Position numbers and translations under genes: made by a program | Shown here: positions 1 through 8,059 of the stretch, in pieces | How the letters are laid out: every line of letters starts with the position of its first letter | How positions within the stretch are numbered: position 1 is the stretch's first letter | Notes under the pieces: model-generated | What the model was told of the DNA's origin: nothing | The model's input: only the letters and a program-made list of their open reading frames with translations | Database searches by the model: none | Source of the DNA: Dyadobacter subterraneus | GTDB lineage: Bacteria; Bacteroidota; Bacteroidia; Cytophagales; Spirosomataceae | Direction: 5' to 3' | Length of the DNA: 64,000 nt | NCBI RefSeq assembly: GCF_015221875.1 | Contig: NZ_JACYGY010000001.1 | Span: 5,868,501-5,932,500, forward strand

Positions 1-1
1 A

Positions 2-1774
2 AATCCTGTTGACGAAAAAGGTAAAAAACTAAAACCGGTAGCTGCTGATACGCTGTCAGAAAAAGAAGCAGAAGAACAGGTCTTAAAAGCGGCAAAAGCA
101 GCCGGAGATACCGTTTACGCGTATAAAATTATTGCAGATGATTTGTCTTACATACAAGTTTGTCCTGGTACAACCATAACGCTTCCTTTCGTAACCGAAG
201 GTCCTTTTGACGCAGACAACAATTTTATTGTACACATTATTGATCCGGCAGGAAAGTCCATACCAATCTCTTTGCCATCCAAGACCAGCCCCATAAGAGC
301 TGTTATTCCTTCTTATAAAATTGGTGGGGAGGTTTATAAATTGCAGATTTTAAGTACCATTCCCGTTGTAAAAAGTCAGGAAGTTCCCATTCGTTTATTA
401 CAAACTCCAACAGCAAGAATTGAAGTTGCTGATGGTACACAGGCTATTCGAATCATGCCGGGAAAAGAAGCACAGCTACGTATTAATTTACAAGGAAGTG
501 CACCATGGACTTTCAGGCTTTCAGATAGCACGACGGTTCAAACGATGTCCAATCCATATTACATGTCGGTGAAACCGGCGCATGTTAAAGCATACCGGAT
601 TATTGGTGTGTCAAACGCTTGTGGTAGCGGTGTGAGTACAGGGGAACCGATTGTTAATGTTGATGACAATCCTGAACCAAAACTTGAACTGAAAGAAGTT
701 GACAAATTGGTTCGCGTTTGTACAGGGATTCCATTTCAGGTTCCTTTCAGCGCAACAGGGAAATTCAAGGCAGGAAATAAATTTGTAGTTCAAATTGCAG
801 ATCATTCCGGTACATTTAAAACTATATCGTCGCCGGATACCACGGGTTATATAGCAGCCCAGATTCCTTCAACTTATAAGCCGGGTGATTACCGTTTGCG
901 CGTTACCTCTTCGGCGCCTTATATGATAAGTCAAACTGCCAATATTACGATTGTGGCTCCAACGGTTGCAACTTTGCAAAGGGATTCATTACACTTGCCT
1001 GAAAATGGTTCTGGTGATTTGTCAGTCCGTTTTGACGGCGGAGGCCCCTGGTTTGTGCTTTTATCGGATGGAACGTACGAAAACAACATTATGGATTCAC
1101 CGCATAAAATCACGGTGAAACCTTATTACGATACTAATTTTCAAATCACTTCTGCCGGAGGACTTTGTGGTGTTGGGAAATTCTCAGGCCGTGCAAAAGT
1201 TACTGTAACAACGCCACCCGCAAGTATTACGATGGAAAAACTTCCGCAGTCGATTGTTTGCGCAGGAAGTAGTATTGAAATTCCATATAAAACAATTGGA
1301 AGATATTCTGCAACCAACCGGTTTGTTGTGCAGATTACTGATAAAAACGGAAGATTTGTTGATTTACCAACAACAGTAACTGCAACTACTTTTACCGCAA
1401 AAGTAACCCCGGCGGTTTCTCAGGGAGACACGATTCGCACGCAAAAAATCAGGATTATTTCTTCTTCTCCGGCAGTATCCAGTAAGGTTGAGGAAATCAA
1501 AGTTATTCCGAATAACAAAGCTGTTGGAGAAGTAACGGGTAAAGCCTTTATCGCTGCCGGAAGATCGACAAGAATTCAATTGAAATTTAAAAATGGATTA
1601 CCGCCATGGTCATTCACTTTATCAGACGGAACTGCGGTTAATGGAACATTCCTGAATCCGTATTTAATCACTGTAACACCGGCAGCCACTACGGAATATA
1701 CCATCAGTTCATTAAAAAGTGGCTGCGGAACCGGGACAAGTATGGGGTCTGCGCTAGTAACTGTTGATAAATAA
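2..1774 (+). CDS. Repeat-built surface protein, 5' end cut off by the window edge
   Basis: The reading frame is open from base 2 with no stop, so the gene begins before the window and the TTG near 143 is not a real start. What remains is about 590 residues: a charged, Ala/Lys/Glu-rich stretch, then three tandem modules of roughly 180 residues starting near 152, 705 and 1250. Each module opens with VCxGxxxxxPF and has a central F(I/V)VxI.D..G strand. The first two show a full DGT...N.M.SP/NPYY..VKP block and a GCGxG-type turn, and the third a variant of it. This looks like Ig-like beta-sandwich repeats of a secreted adhesin or envelope protein. No T9SS sorting domain follows the last repeat. 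The stop is 27 bp before porZ on the same strand, so the two are probably co-transcribed. Function is not recognised; a cell-surface role is inferred from repeats and context. Confidence 0.75.
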   Translation, partial: NPVDEKGKKLKPVAADTLSEKEAEEQVLKAAKAAGDTVYAYKIIADDLSYIQVCPGTTITLPFVTEGPFDADNNFIVHIIDPAGKSIPISLPSKTSPIRAVIPSYKIGGEVYKLQILSTIPVVKSQEVPIRLLQTPTARIEVADGTQAIRIMPGKEAQLRINLQGSAPWTFRLSDSTTVQTMSNPYYMSVKPAHVKAYRIIGVSNACGSGVSTGEPIVNVDDNPEPKLELKEVDKLVRVCTGIPFQVPFSATGKFKAGNKFVVQIADHSGTFKTISSPDTTGYIAAQIPSTYKPGDYRLRVTSSAPYMISQTANITIVAPTVATLQRDSLHLPENGSGDLSVRFDGGGPWFVLLSDGTYENNIMDSPHKITVKPYYDTNFQITSAGGLCGVGKFSGRAKVTVTTPPASITMEKLPQSIVCAGSSIEIPYKTIGRYSATNRFVVQITDKNGRFVDLPTTVTATTFTAKVTPAVSQGDTIRTQKIRIISSSPAVSSKVEEIKVIPNNKAVGEVTGKAFIAAGRSTRIQLKFKNGLPPWSFTLSDGTAVNGTFLNPYLITVTPAATTEYTISSLKSGCGTGTSMGSALVTVDK

Positions 1775-1801
1775 TTTCTTAAACCCAAAGTAAAGGCGGA
1801 A

Positions 1802-3610
1802 ATGATGCGCAACTTTATACTGCTTTTACTTTGGGGATTGTTGCCAACTGCTATTTATGCACAAAATGTCCCGTTAGGAACATGGGAATCGCATTTTAGC
1901 TATCGTTCAGCAAAACATATTCTTAAAGTCCGCAACAAAATTTTTTGCTCTTCCTACAACGGACTTTTCAGTTTTGACCAGGTTAACAACCAGATTACAA
2001 ATTATTCAAAGGCAAACGGTTTGAGTGCAGTTGGTGTATCGAGCATGGCTTATGATTCAACTGAAAATCTTATTATTTTAGCTTACCGGAGCGGCAACCT
2101 TGATCTCTTATACCTCAATGATGATCTTGAACCAGATCAAATTATAAACTGGCCTTTTCTGGCTGATGCTACTGACTTGCCCGCAAACAAACAAATTTCA
2201 AAAATATCCTTTCTAGAAAATAAGGTATACCTCAGTACCAATTTTGGCATTATTAAACTTGATCCAAAACTTCGTGAGATCGAAGAAACATACCGTTATA
2301 TCGGAGCTGGCGGACTGGAAGTTTCAGTAACAGATCTCACTTTTTCTAATGATTCTTTATTTGCAGCAACATCGCAGGGACTTCTGGCAACATCGCTCAG
2401 ATCTTCAATTAATAAACAATATTTCGCCAATTGGAAAACAATTCCAACTCCGTATAAAGCGGTATCAGTATCGTACCAAAACGGAAATATTTACGCAGGA
2501 TTTGCAGGAGCCGGGATTTATAAAAGAAAAAATTCTATTTGGGAATCAGTTTACGAATCTGCCAGTCAGAATTATTCTTTTTCGGAAAAAGATAATCTGG
2601 TAACCATTTCAGATCGAATTCTGGTTTTAAATCAAACCAAAACGGACGTTTACCAAAATCCGATTTTTAGCACTCTCCAGGAATCTTTACGTATCAATTC
2701 CTACTTCTGGAGTGCAGATATGAAACAAGGTTTGTTAAGTAATAAAGACGGCTCATTTAAATCTTACAGTCCTGTCGAAGGTGATACAACCATCGCCCCC
2801 AGAACAGATTCTTCCGTAGTAGACTTAAATGGACTGACCTGGACAAGACTGCCAGCTTATCTTGGTGGTGGAATTTCCGTAAAAAACCTTAAAACAAATA
2901 AACAACGAATACTTTCCACGTCCGTTGGAAGCGGCGGATTGCCATCTTCTTTAATTCACAGTCTGGCAATAGACACTGATGGCTATGTCTGGTTCGCAAG
3001 CGAACGTGGTGTTGGATATTTCTTGCCGGATGATATTTTATCAGGATCACCCATTGATGCGATATTACCGATTTACGGACAGCGAAAGCTTTTTTCCAGT
3101 GAAAGATCCAACGCCCTTACAGTTGAACCAGGTAATCGGAAATGGATTGGAACGGATAATGGATTATTTCAATTTACAGCAGATGGTACTGAATTGGTAA
3201 AACAATTTACAGCTGCTGACAGTCCATTACCATCAAGTAAAATATCAGCCTTGAAATTTGAAAGATCAACCGGATTGCTGTTTGTTGATACGCCAAATGG
3301 AATGGTTTCGTATAGAAGTGATGCCACCACGCCCGAAGAAAATTTATCGTCAATAACCGTTTTCCCAAATCCTGTCAGACCGAATTTTGATGGCATTCTT
3401 GGGGTAAAAGGGCTTATGGACAATTCAACTGTTAAATTTACAGATCTTTCCGGCCGGCTTGTTTATGAAACCCGTTCACAAGGCGGCACAGCATCCTGGA
3501 ATTTGAATGATTATACCGGCAAAAGAGTCCGGGGAGGAATTTATTTGATTATCATTGTGTCGTCAGACAGAAGTGAGAAAATAGCTGGGAAACTGGCAGT
3601 TATTAATTAG
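1802..3610 (+). CDS. porZ: PorZ-like two-propeller T9SS protein
   Basis: 602 residues with a signal peptide (hydrophobic 4-20, probable cleavage after IYA). The mature start VPLGTWESHFSY and the following NGLFSFD / ANGLSAVGVSSMAYD blocks match the N-terminal propeller of PorZ. PorZ is the outer-surface component of type IX secretion that presents anionic LPS to the sortase PorU. Later WIGTDNGLF and DGYVWFASERGVG repeats are typical of the two-component-regulator propeller family. The last 80 residues (FPNPVRPNFDG ... KFTDLSGRLVYE ... GGIYLIIIVSS) form a sorting-domain-like beta-sandwich. It is shorter than P. gingivalis PorZ as I remember it, but the architecture is complete. The start could be either ATG of the ATGATG pair at 1802/1805. 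PorZ identity comes from remembered family features, not from an alignment. Confidence 0.8.
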   Translation: MMRNFILLLLWGLLPTAIYAQNVPLGTWESHFSYRSAKHILKVRNKIFCSSYNGLFSFDQVNNQITNYSKANGLSAVGVSSMAYDSTENLIILAYRSGNLDLLYLNDDLEPDQIINWPFLADATDLPANKQISKISFLENKVYLSTNFGIIKLDPKLREIEETYRYIGAGGLEVSVTDLTFSNDSLFAATSQGLLATSLRSSINKQYFANWKTIPTPYKAVSVSYQNGNIYAGFAGAGIYKRKNSIWESVYESASQNYSFSEKDNLVTISDRILVLNQTKTDVYQNPIFSTLQESLRINSYFWSADMKQGLLSNKDGSFKSYSPVEGDTTIAPRTDSSVVDLNGLTWTRLPAYLGGGISVKNLKTNKQRILSTSVGSGGLPSSLIHSLAIDTDGYVWFASERGVGYFLPDDILSGSPIDAILPIYGQRKLFSSERSNALTVEPGNRKWIGTDNGLFQFTADGTELVKQFTAADSPLPSSKISALKFERSTGLLFVDTPNGMVSYRSDATTPEENLSSITVFPNPVRPNFDGILGVKGLMDNSTVKFTDLSGRLVYETRSQGGTASWNLNDYTGKRVRGGIYLIIIVSSDRSEKIAGKLAVIN

Positions 3611-3649
3611 AAACAACCTGATCATAAACAAATATCGAAATCAGAAATT

Positions 3650-3657
3650 TACCTTTG
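3650..3657 (+). promoter_or_regulatory. Candidate -7 element upstream of uridine kinase
   Basis: TACCTTTG matches the Bacteroidota -7 consensus TAnnTTTG, 28 bp before the udk ATG. No clear TTTG -33 element lies at the right distance, so this is a moderate call. Confidence 0.4.
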
Positions 3658-3685
3658 TAACTGATAAGATATCAAAAACAAAAAA

Positions 3686-4324
3686 ATGATACCCCACGAA
3701 AAACCACCTTTCATTATTGGTATAACCGGCGGAAGCGCATCGGGCAAAACTTTTTTTATGAAATGCCTCATTGATTCCTTCAAACCGGAAGACGTTTGCC
3801 GCATTTCACAGGATAACTATTACCGCCCGATTCATGAAATACCACGCGATGAAAATGGAGTAGAAAATTTTGACCTTCCGGAAACAATTGATCACCACCT
3901 TTTCGCAGAACATATCGCTGTTTTACGTGCAGGTCGTGAAGTTCATCAAAAGGAATATACATTCAATAATCCGCTGATCAAACCGGAAATTCTGGTTTTT
4001 GAGCCTCGCCCAATTATCATTGTTGAAGGGATCTTCGTGTTGTATTTCCCGGATATCGCCCGTCTTATCGATCTCAAAATTTTCGTAGATGCCAAAGAAC
4101 ATGTGAAAATCAAGCGCCGGATTATTCGTGATAATAACGAAAGAGGTTATGATCTGGATGACGTACTTTACCGCTGGGAACATCACGTTGCTCCTACTTA
4201 TGATAAATATATTTTACCGCTAAGGTCGGAGGCTGATATGATAATCAACAACAATACAAGATTTGATACCGGACTGGATGTATTGGTTGGCTTTTTAAAA
4301 AAGAAATTGGAAGAGAGAGAATAA
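3686..4324 (+). CDS. udk: Uridine kinase
   Basis: 212 residues, the usual length for uridine/cytidine kinase of the P-loop PRK/UDK family. The Walker A loop GGSASGKT sits at residues 15-22. SQDNYYRP and the NFDLPETIDHHLF stretch match the nucleoside-binding part of the family, and the IIIVEGIFVLYF strand precedes the lid. RRIIRDNNERGYDLDDVLYRW is the arginine-rich lid region typical of uridine kinases. The enzyme phosphorylates uridine and cytidine to UMP and CMP in the cytoplasm (pyrimidine salvage). It is a free-standing gene after porZ, with a promoter-like TACCTTTG just upstream. Confidence 0.92.
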   Translation: MIPHEKPPFIIGITGGSASGKTFFMKCLIDSFKPEDVCRISQDNYYRPIHEIPRDENGVENFDLPETIDHHLFAEHIAVLRAGREVHQKEYTFNNPLIKPEILVFEPRPIIIVEGIFVLYFPDIARLIDLKIFVDAKEHVKIKRRIIRDNNERGYDLDDVLYRWEHHVAPTYDKYILPLRSEADMIINNNTRFDTGLDVLVGFLKKKLEERE

Positions 4325-4391
4325 TTCTCCATTCGTACGAAACTTACATTGATTTTCTGTCTCAAAATTATTTTTTTATTTGAAGATCGGG

Positions 4392-4399
4392 TAAGTTTG
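4392..4399 (+). promoter_or_regulatory. Candidate -7 element upstream of lipoprotein gene
   Basis: TAAGTTTG fits TAnnTTTG and lies about 70 bp before the start of the lipoprotein gene. No good -33 partner was found. Confidence 0.3.
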
Positions 4400-4470
4400 T
4401 GATTATCACTATAATTTTCAAATTTCAAAAGTAACTTTAAATATTTCCTCTAATAAACAATTATATCTAA

Positions 4471-5205
4471 GTGAAAATCAGCACATACTATCAAACCGGA
4501 AAATTCTATAATTCACTTCCCGGAGTTTTATTTCTGTTTCTTACTTTACTTTTCTTTCAGTCTTGTAAAGATAGCAATACAGATCCGGTAAATAGTTACG
4601 ATTATTTCCCTTTGACAGTGGGGCACTATATGATTTATGATGTAAACGAAACTGTTTATTCTTCCGGACAAGCCAATCCTGTTGTTAAGGCTTATCAGGA
4701 AAAAGACGAAATCAGCAGTGTAACTGTCAACAGTGATGGAAGCTCAACTTATATAGTTTCACGTTCATCCCGCAATACCTCGGCTGACTACTGGGTAAAA
4801 ACAAAAGAATATAGCATCAACCAGTTCCCCGATAAATTAATATTTAATATCGATAACCAAAGTCTGGTTCCTTTAGTATTTCCAATAGATAGCAAGATCA
4901 CCTGGAATGGAAATATGTATAATACTTTGGACGAGGAAGATTATCAATACGAAGATATTAACCAGCCTTTCAAACTTGATTCCCAATCATTTGACAAAAC
5001 CTTGACTTTGGTAGAAAGAAGAGATACTACATCGGTAATCGACTATGATCTTGGTCTGAAACGTTTTGCTATTGGCGTTGGACTGATTTATGATGAACAA
5101 ACTTCTTACGAATATTGCCAGGCGACTGCGGCTTGTATTGGCCAAGGAATCATTGATTCCGGTTCTAAAAAGACGAGGAAGATTATTGAATATGGACCGA
5201 TGTGA
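4471..5205 (+). CDS. Hypothetical lipoprotein
   Basis: 244 residues, read from a GTG start. The N-terminus has a hydrophobic segment (residues 19-29) ending in FFQSC, with Cys32 as the probable lipidated residue, so this should be an envelope lipoprotein. The mature part begins with Asp/Asn-rich residues followed by a YFPLTVGHYMIYDV strand, which resembles small Bacteroidota lipoproteins of unknown function. Two Cys in EYCQATAACIG near the C-terminus may form a disulfide. It lies between udk and the lasso-type locus but has no visible link to either. No enzyme motif is recognised. Confidence 0.8.
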   Translation: MKISTYYQTGKFYNSLPGVLFLFLTLLFFQSCKDSNTDPVNSYDYFPLTVGHYMIYDVNETVYSSGQANPVVKAYQEKDEISSVTVNSDGSSTYIVSRSSRNTSADYWVKTKEYSINQFPDKLIFNIDNQSLVPLVFPIDSKITWNGNMYNTLDEEDYQYEDINQPFKLDSQSFDKTLTLVERRDTTSVIDYDLGLKRFAIGVGLIYDEQTSYEYCQATAACIGQGIIDSGSKKTRKIIEYGPM

Positions 5206-5270
5206 AGGACATAATTAACATAAAATTTAAAATCAGCAGAATCTAATTAAGTGTTCTTTTCATTTTCAGA

Positions 5271-5301
5271 TTTGCAAATTAAAAAAATCCTATTAATTTT
5301 A
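5271..5301 (+). promoter_or_regulatory. Promoter of the lasso-type peptide operon
   Basis: TTTG at 5271-5274, a 19-bp spacer, then TAATTTTA at 5294-5301. This matches the Bacteroidota promoter TTTG-N19-TAnnTTTG except for the last base. The predicted transcription start is about 30 bp before the ATG of the precursor gene at 5340. Confidence 0.6.
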
Positions 5302-5339
5302 CATCGGATATAACGTAAACACATTAAAACAACACTCAA

Positions 5340-5474
5340 ATGACTAGATTGCACTCTACACAGACGAAAAAATCGTACAAAAAACCTGTTTTGGTAAAAA
5401 AAGGTAATGTTGCTAAATTGACAAAAGGCGTAAAGCCTGGCAGCAACGACTTAGAAAGTGGTGGTCAGGTATAA
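5340..5474 (+). CDS. Lasso-peptide-like RiPP precursor (44 aa)
   Basis: Translation gives a 44-residue peptide, basic in the first two-thirds. Residues 13-30 read Y-KK-P-V-L-VKK-G-NVAKL-T-K-G, fitting the lasso leader signature YxxPxLxxxGxxxxxTxG at every fixed position. By the family rule Thr28 is leader position -2 and Gly30 is core residue 1. The predicted core is GVKPGSNDLESGGQV (15 residues). Asp37 is core position 8, allowing an 8-residue Gly1-Asp8 macrolactam. The tail lacks the bulky aromatic or basic residue that usually locks the thread. A well-formed promoter precedes the gene, and 17 bp after its stop the asparagine-synthetase-like cyclase starts. Leader match and partner gene make the RiPP call strong; a threaded lasso fold is inferred, not shown. 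Confidence 0.78.
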   Translation: MTRLHSTQTKKSYKKPVLVKKGNVAKLTKGVKPGSNDLESGGQV

Positions 5475-5491
5475 GTAATTTTCTTGGGCAT

Positions 5492-7384
5492 ATGTTCTAC
5501 GGCTACTTTTCTGTTGATAATATATCAAATGAAAAGTATGGGCAAAGTGGTTTGGGGCTAATTTCCTTCCCTAACGGATATTTAAAATTTGACCGTATTA
5601 GTTGCACAAAAAGTTTTCAGCTTATATGTGTCTTAAATAAAGACAAACGTATAAGCATAAAAAATCCAATTGAAAATGATTTTCAATTGGATTTTTTATG
5701 CTATGATGATTTAATAGCATACTTGAAGTATAAAGATTACTTTAACAAGATATCATTGATCATTTGTGATGTTGATGGTCAGGAAATATATCTTCATAGA
5801 GATTTTTTTGGTATCAGTCCACTTTTTTACATTCATATCCCAAATAAATTAATTGCTTTTTCATCAAATTTAACATCACTTTTAAATTTACCCTCACTAA
5901 GAGATTATCTCGAAATTAATAAGTCCAAGGTAGTACAATATCTTACTTGGTTATCTGATGGAAACAACTATTCGCCTTCCACTTTCTTCCAAAATTTCTT
6001 CAATGTACTTCCAGGTCAACGATTAATTATAACAAATAAAAAGAAAGAAATCGGTTCATTTATTGATATTGATCCTTACAAATGGAGTAATATCAAGACG
6101 ATGGAAGAATTCGGAGATGAATTTAGAAATCTGTTTAAAAAATCTGTCGAAAGAGATATTAACGACAACTGTATTATTAGTGCTCAACTTAGCGGGGGCC
6201 TAGATTCTTCATCAATTTGCGCTATGATTCGGCATTTAGAACCTAAAATACCAATTCATACCATTTATGCAGATACTGAAACGGTTTTAACAAATGAACA
6301 ACAATATTCCGATCTGGTAGCAAAGCAGATTCAATCGTCACATGACATCTTAAAGCCCGCAACTAATAGCTTTGAAATTGCTAATTTACACGTTTCACTC
6401 TATGGACAGCCAGAATACATGTACAATGGCTCCGCGCTTAATAGAGAAATTATGCAAAATGCAGTTTCCAAAGGAAGTACCGTACTTTTTAGCGGACACG
6501 CGGGCGACGCTGTCGTAGGTTATGGCCAGGATTACATTGCTGAACTATTTGATGAAGGTAAATGGGATGTTTTGAAAAAAACTATTTCCATACCTTCTCA
6601 ATTAATGTCTAATATAAATGCCCAAGAAGAAAATCCAAGCTTTAAAATACTATATTCATTATTAGCCCGGAAGAAGAAAAAGCTAAACTTTATTGAATTA
6701 ATAAAGCTCGTTTTGAACGTATCACGGTTTTTCGAAATACCCATTCACTATTTTTATAAAAACGCATGGCGAAAAATTAAGGATAAATATAGGATTCCGT
6801 CTTCGATAATAAAAAAGGATTTATTACAGCATTCAGACCTGATTCCTCAGGATTCAACTTCAGTTAGAAGGCCATCTTTGGCTAATTACAAAGATATCTC
6901 AACTGTTGATGATGTTTTTACATCTCAATCAATTATAATTAATGAGCAATTCTTTATTCTGGATAAATATTATGGCATCCAGCATAAGTTTCCATTCTAT
7001 GACAAAGACCTTTTTGAATTGTGCATGTCTGTTCCATCAGAATTGAAATATGATCATGGACGTCAACGAGGCCATTTTCGTGAAGCAATGAAGGGTATTC
7101 TACCGGAAGAAGTTCGTAACCGAACTTCCAAAGCAAACTTTGGTGACTATGGTAGGCGTGTTATTGTGAAACTGTACTTCGATAGCCTGCACCTACTAAA
7201 TAGTGACAGTGACATTTGGAACTATGTTGACAGAAACAACTTCAACAAATCCGTAAGTTTGTTGTTAGATGATGAAGAAGCGTTGTACGTTTATAATAGA
7301 GTAATGTACTTTGTATCCAAAACAATTTATCTCGCAATTTGGCTAAGTAAGATTAAAAACAAATCGTTTATTAATTTAAACTAA
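5492..7384 (+). CDS. Asparagine-synthetase-like lasso peptide cyclase
   Basis: 630 residues with the layout of asparagine synthetase B homologues. The N-terminal Ntn-amidotransferase-like domain covers about 1-200, and the synthetase domain carries the ATP-binding PP-loop SGGLDSS at about 234-240 and a SGHAGDAVVGYG loop further on. The catalytic Cys2 of true glutamine amidotransferases is missing (the start is MFYGYF), as in lasso cyclases (McjC/LasC type), which activate the core Asp/Glu side chain with ATP. The HKFPFYDKDLFELCMSVPSELK and FREAMKGILPEEVRNRTSKANF stretches are typical of this branch. It sits 17 bp after the precursor gene. The region is visibly more AT-rich than its neighbours, suggesting transfer. 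A perfect inverted repeat lies within codons 55-71. An asparagine synthetase of another RiPP class is a less likely alternative. Confidence 0.8.
   Translation: MFYGYFSVDNISNEKYGQSGLGLISFPNGYLKFDRISCTKSFQLICVLNKDKRISIKNPIENDFQLDFLCYDDLIAYLKYKDYFNKISLIICDVDGQEIYLHRDFFGISPLFYIHIPNKLIAFSSNLTSLLNLPSLRDYLEINKSKVVQYLTWLSDGNNYSPSTFFQNFFNVLPGQRLIITNKKKEIGSFIDIDPYKWSNIKTMEEFGDEFRNLFKKSVERDINDNCIISAQLSGGLDSSSICAMIRHLEPKIPIHTIYADTETVLTNEQQYSDLVAKQIQSSHDILKPATNSFEIANLHVSLYGQPEYMYNGSALNREIMQNAVSKGSTVLFSGHAGDAVVGYGQDYIAELFDEGKWDVLKKTISIPSQLMSNINAQEENPSFKILYSLLARKKKKLNFIELIKLVLNVSRFFEIPIHYFYKNAWRKIKDKYRIPSSIIKKDLLQHSDLIPQDSTSVRRPSLANYKDISTVDDVFTSQSIIINEQFFILDKYYGIQHKFPFYDKDLFELCMSVPSELKYDHGRQRGHFREAMKGILPEEVRNRTSKANFGDYGRRVIVKLYFDSLHLLNSDSDIWNYVDRNNFNKSVSLLLDDEEALYVYNRVMYFVSKTIYLAIWLSKIKNKSFINLN
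5654..5702 (+). repeat. Perfect 23-bp inverted repeat, 3-nt loop, inside the cyclase gene
   Basis: The left arm is 5654-5676, the loop TGA is 5677-5679, and the right arm is 5680-5702. All 23 pairs are complementary and the arms contain A6/T6 runs. The hairpin begins about 180 nt after the precursor stop codon and encodes the segment around KNPIENDFQLDF. Transcribed, it would form a long stem resembling an intrinsic terminator or a 3'-stabilising/processing hairpin. Confidence 0.85.
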
Positions 7385-7419
7385 CTGTAACAATTTTCCT
7401 CAATGTATTTTTTAACAAT

Positions 7420-8019
7420 TTATTTATAAATCCAGCAATTCACCGTAAAACGCCAATCGGCAAACTCCACATTCGGACATTTGATTGGTAAAACCTCATG
7501 AGGTGCGAACGAAGGAAAAACTAATAATGAATTGTGTAACGGTGTTAGAGAAACTGCTTCATCCTCACCGGGTATGAATTCAACCGGAATCAATTTTAAT
7601 TCCCCTCCCTCAAATTGTTTTGGCTCCGTAAAAAAGTAATAAACTACACTGATTGCTCTCGCCTTTTGCCGATCTTCGTTGCCAGTGAATGTGTCAATAT
7701 GCTCGCTAAAAAATGCACCATCCCCATGTGCTGCTATTTCTGTTTCAAACGCATTGATTACAAATGGATTTATCTTCAGCTTATCGAAAATCTCAGGTAA
7801 TAAGTCTGTAATTTGGGATATGATTTGTTCCTTAAATTCACCGAGATCTCTGTAAACAAGACTTCGTCTATATTCTTTATTAATCACGTTCATAGCTCCT
7901 TTATGAACAGTAGCCTCTTTAAAATTACTATAATTGCGTGTTGAATATTCAAGTAAACCCTGAGCCAGAACAGGCTCAAGAAAATTTTCGAAACGGTGAT
8001 AGTTTAATAATTTACCCAT
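7420..8019 (-). CDS. 2OG-Fe(II) oxygenase (prolyl-4-hydroxylase-like)
   Basis: 199 residues with the double-stranded beta-helix motif set of the 2-oxoglutarate/Fe(II) oxygenases. The HxD iron ligands are in SEHIDTF (about residue 107-109), followed by the VVYYFF...FEGGELKLIP strand. The distal His is in FPSFAPHEVLP (about 173), and the 2OG-binding Arg is in DWRFTVNCW near the C-terminus. Members hydroxylate peptidyl or free amino acids. The gene converges with the lasso cyclase (35 bp between the two stops) and lies 40 bp downstream of a C25 protease on the same strand, so it is probably transcribed with the proteases. Whether it modifies the RiPP, a protease product or something unrelated cannot be told from sequence. 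Confidence 0.85.
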   Translation of the reverse strand: MGKLLNYHRFENFLEPVLAQGLLEYSTRNYSNFKEATVHKGAMNVINKEYRRSLVYRDLGEFKEQIISQITDLLPEIFDKLKINPFVINAFETEIAAHGDGAFFSEHIDTFTGNEDRQKARAISVVYYFFTEPKQFEGGELKLIPVEFIPGEDEAVSLTPLHNSLLVFPSFAPHEVLPIKCPNVEFADWRFTVNCWIYK

Positions 8020-8059
8020 AAGGTTATTGGAGAGAGGTACAAAGATTAATAAGATATCC

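Noticed and set aside
143..145. TTG as start of the first gene
   Set aside because: The frame is open back to base 2, so the gene simply begins before the window.
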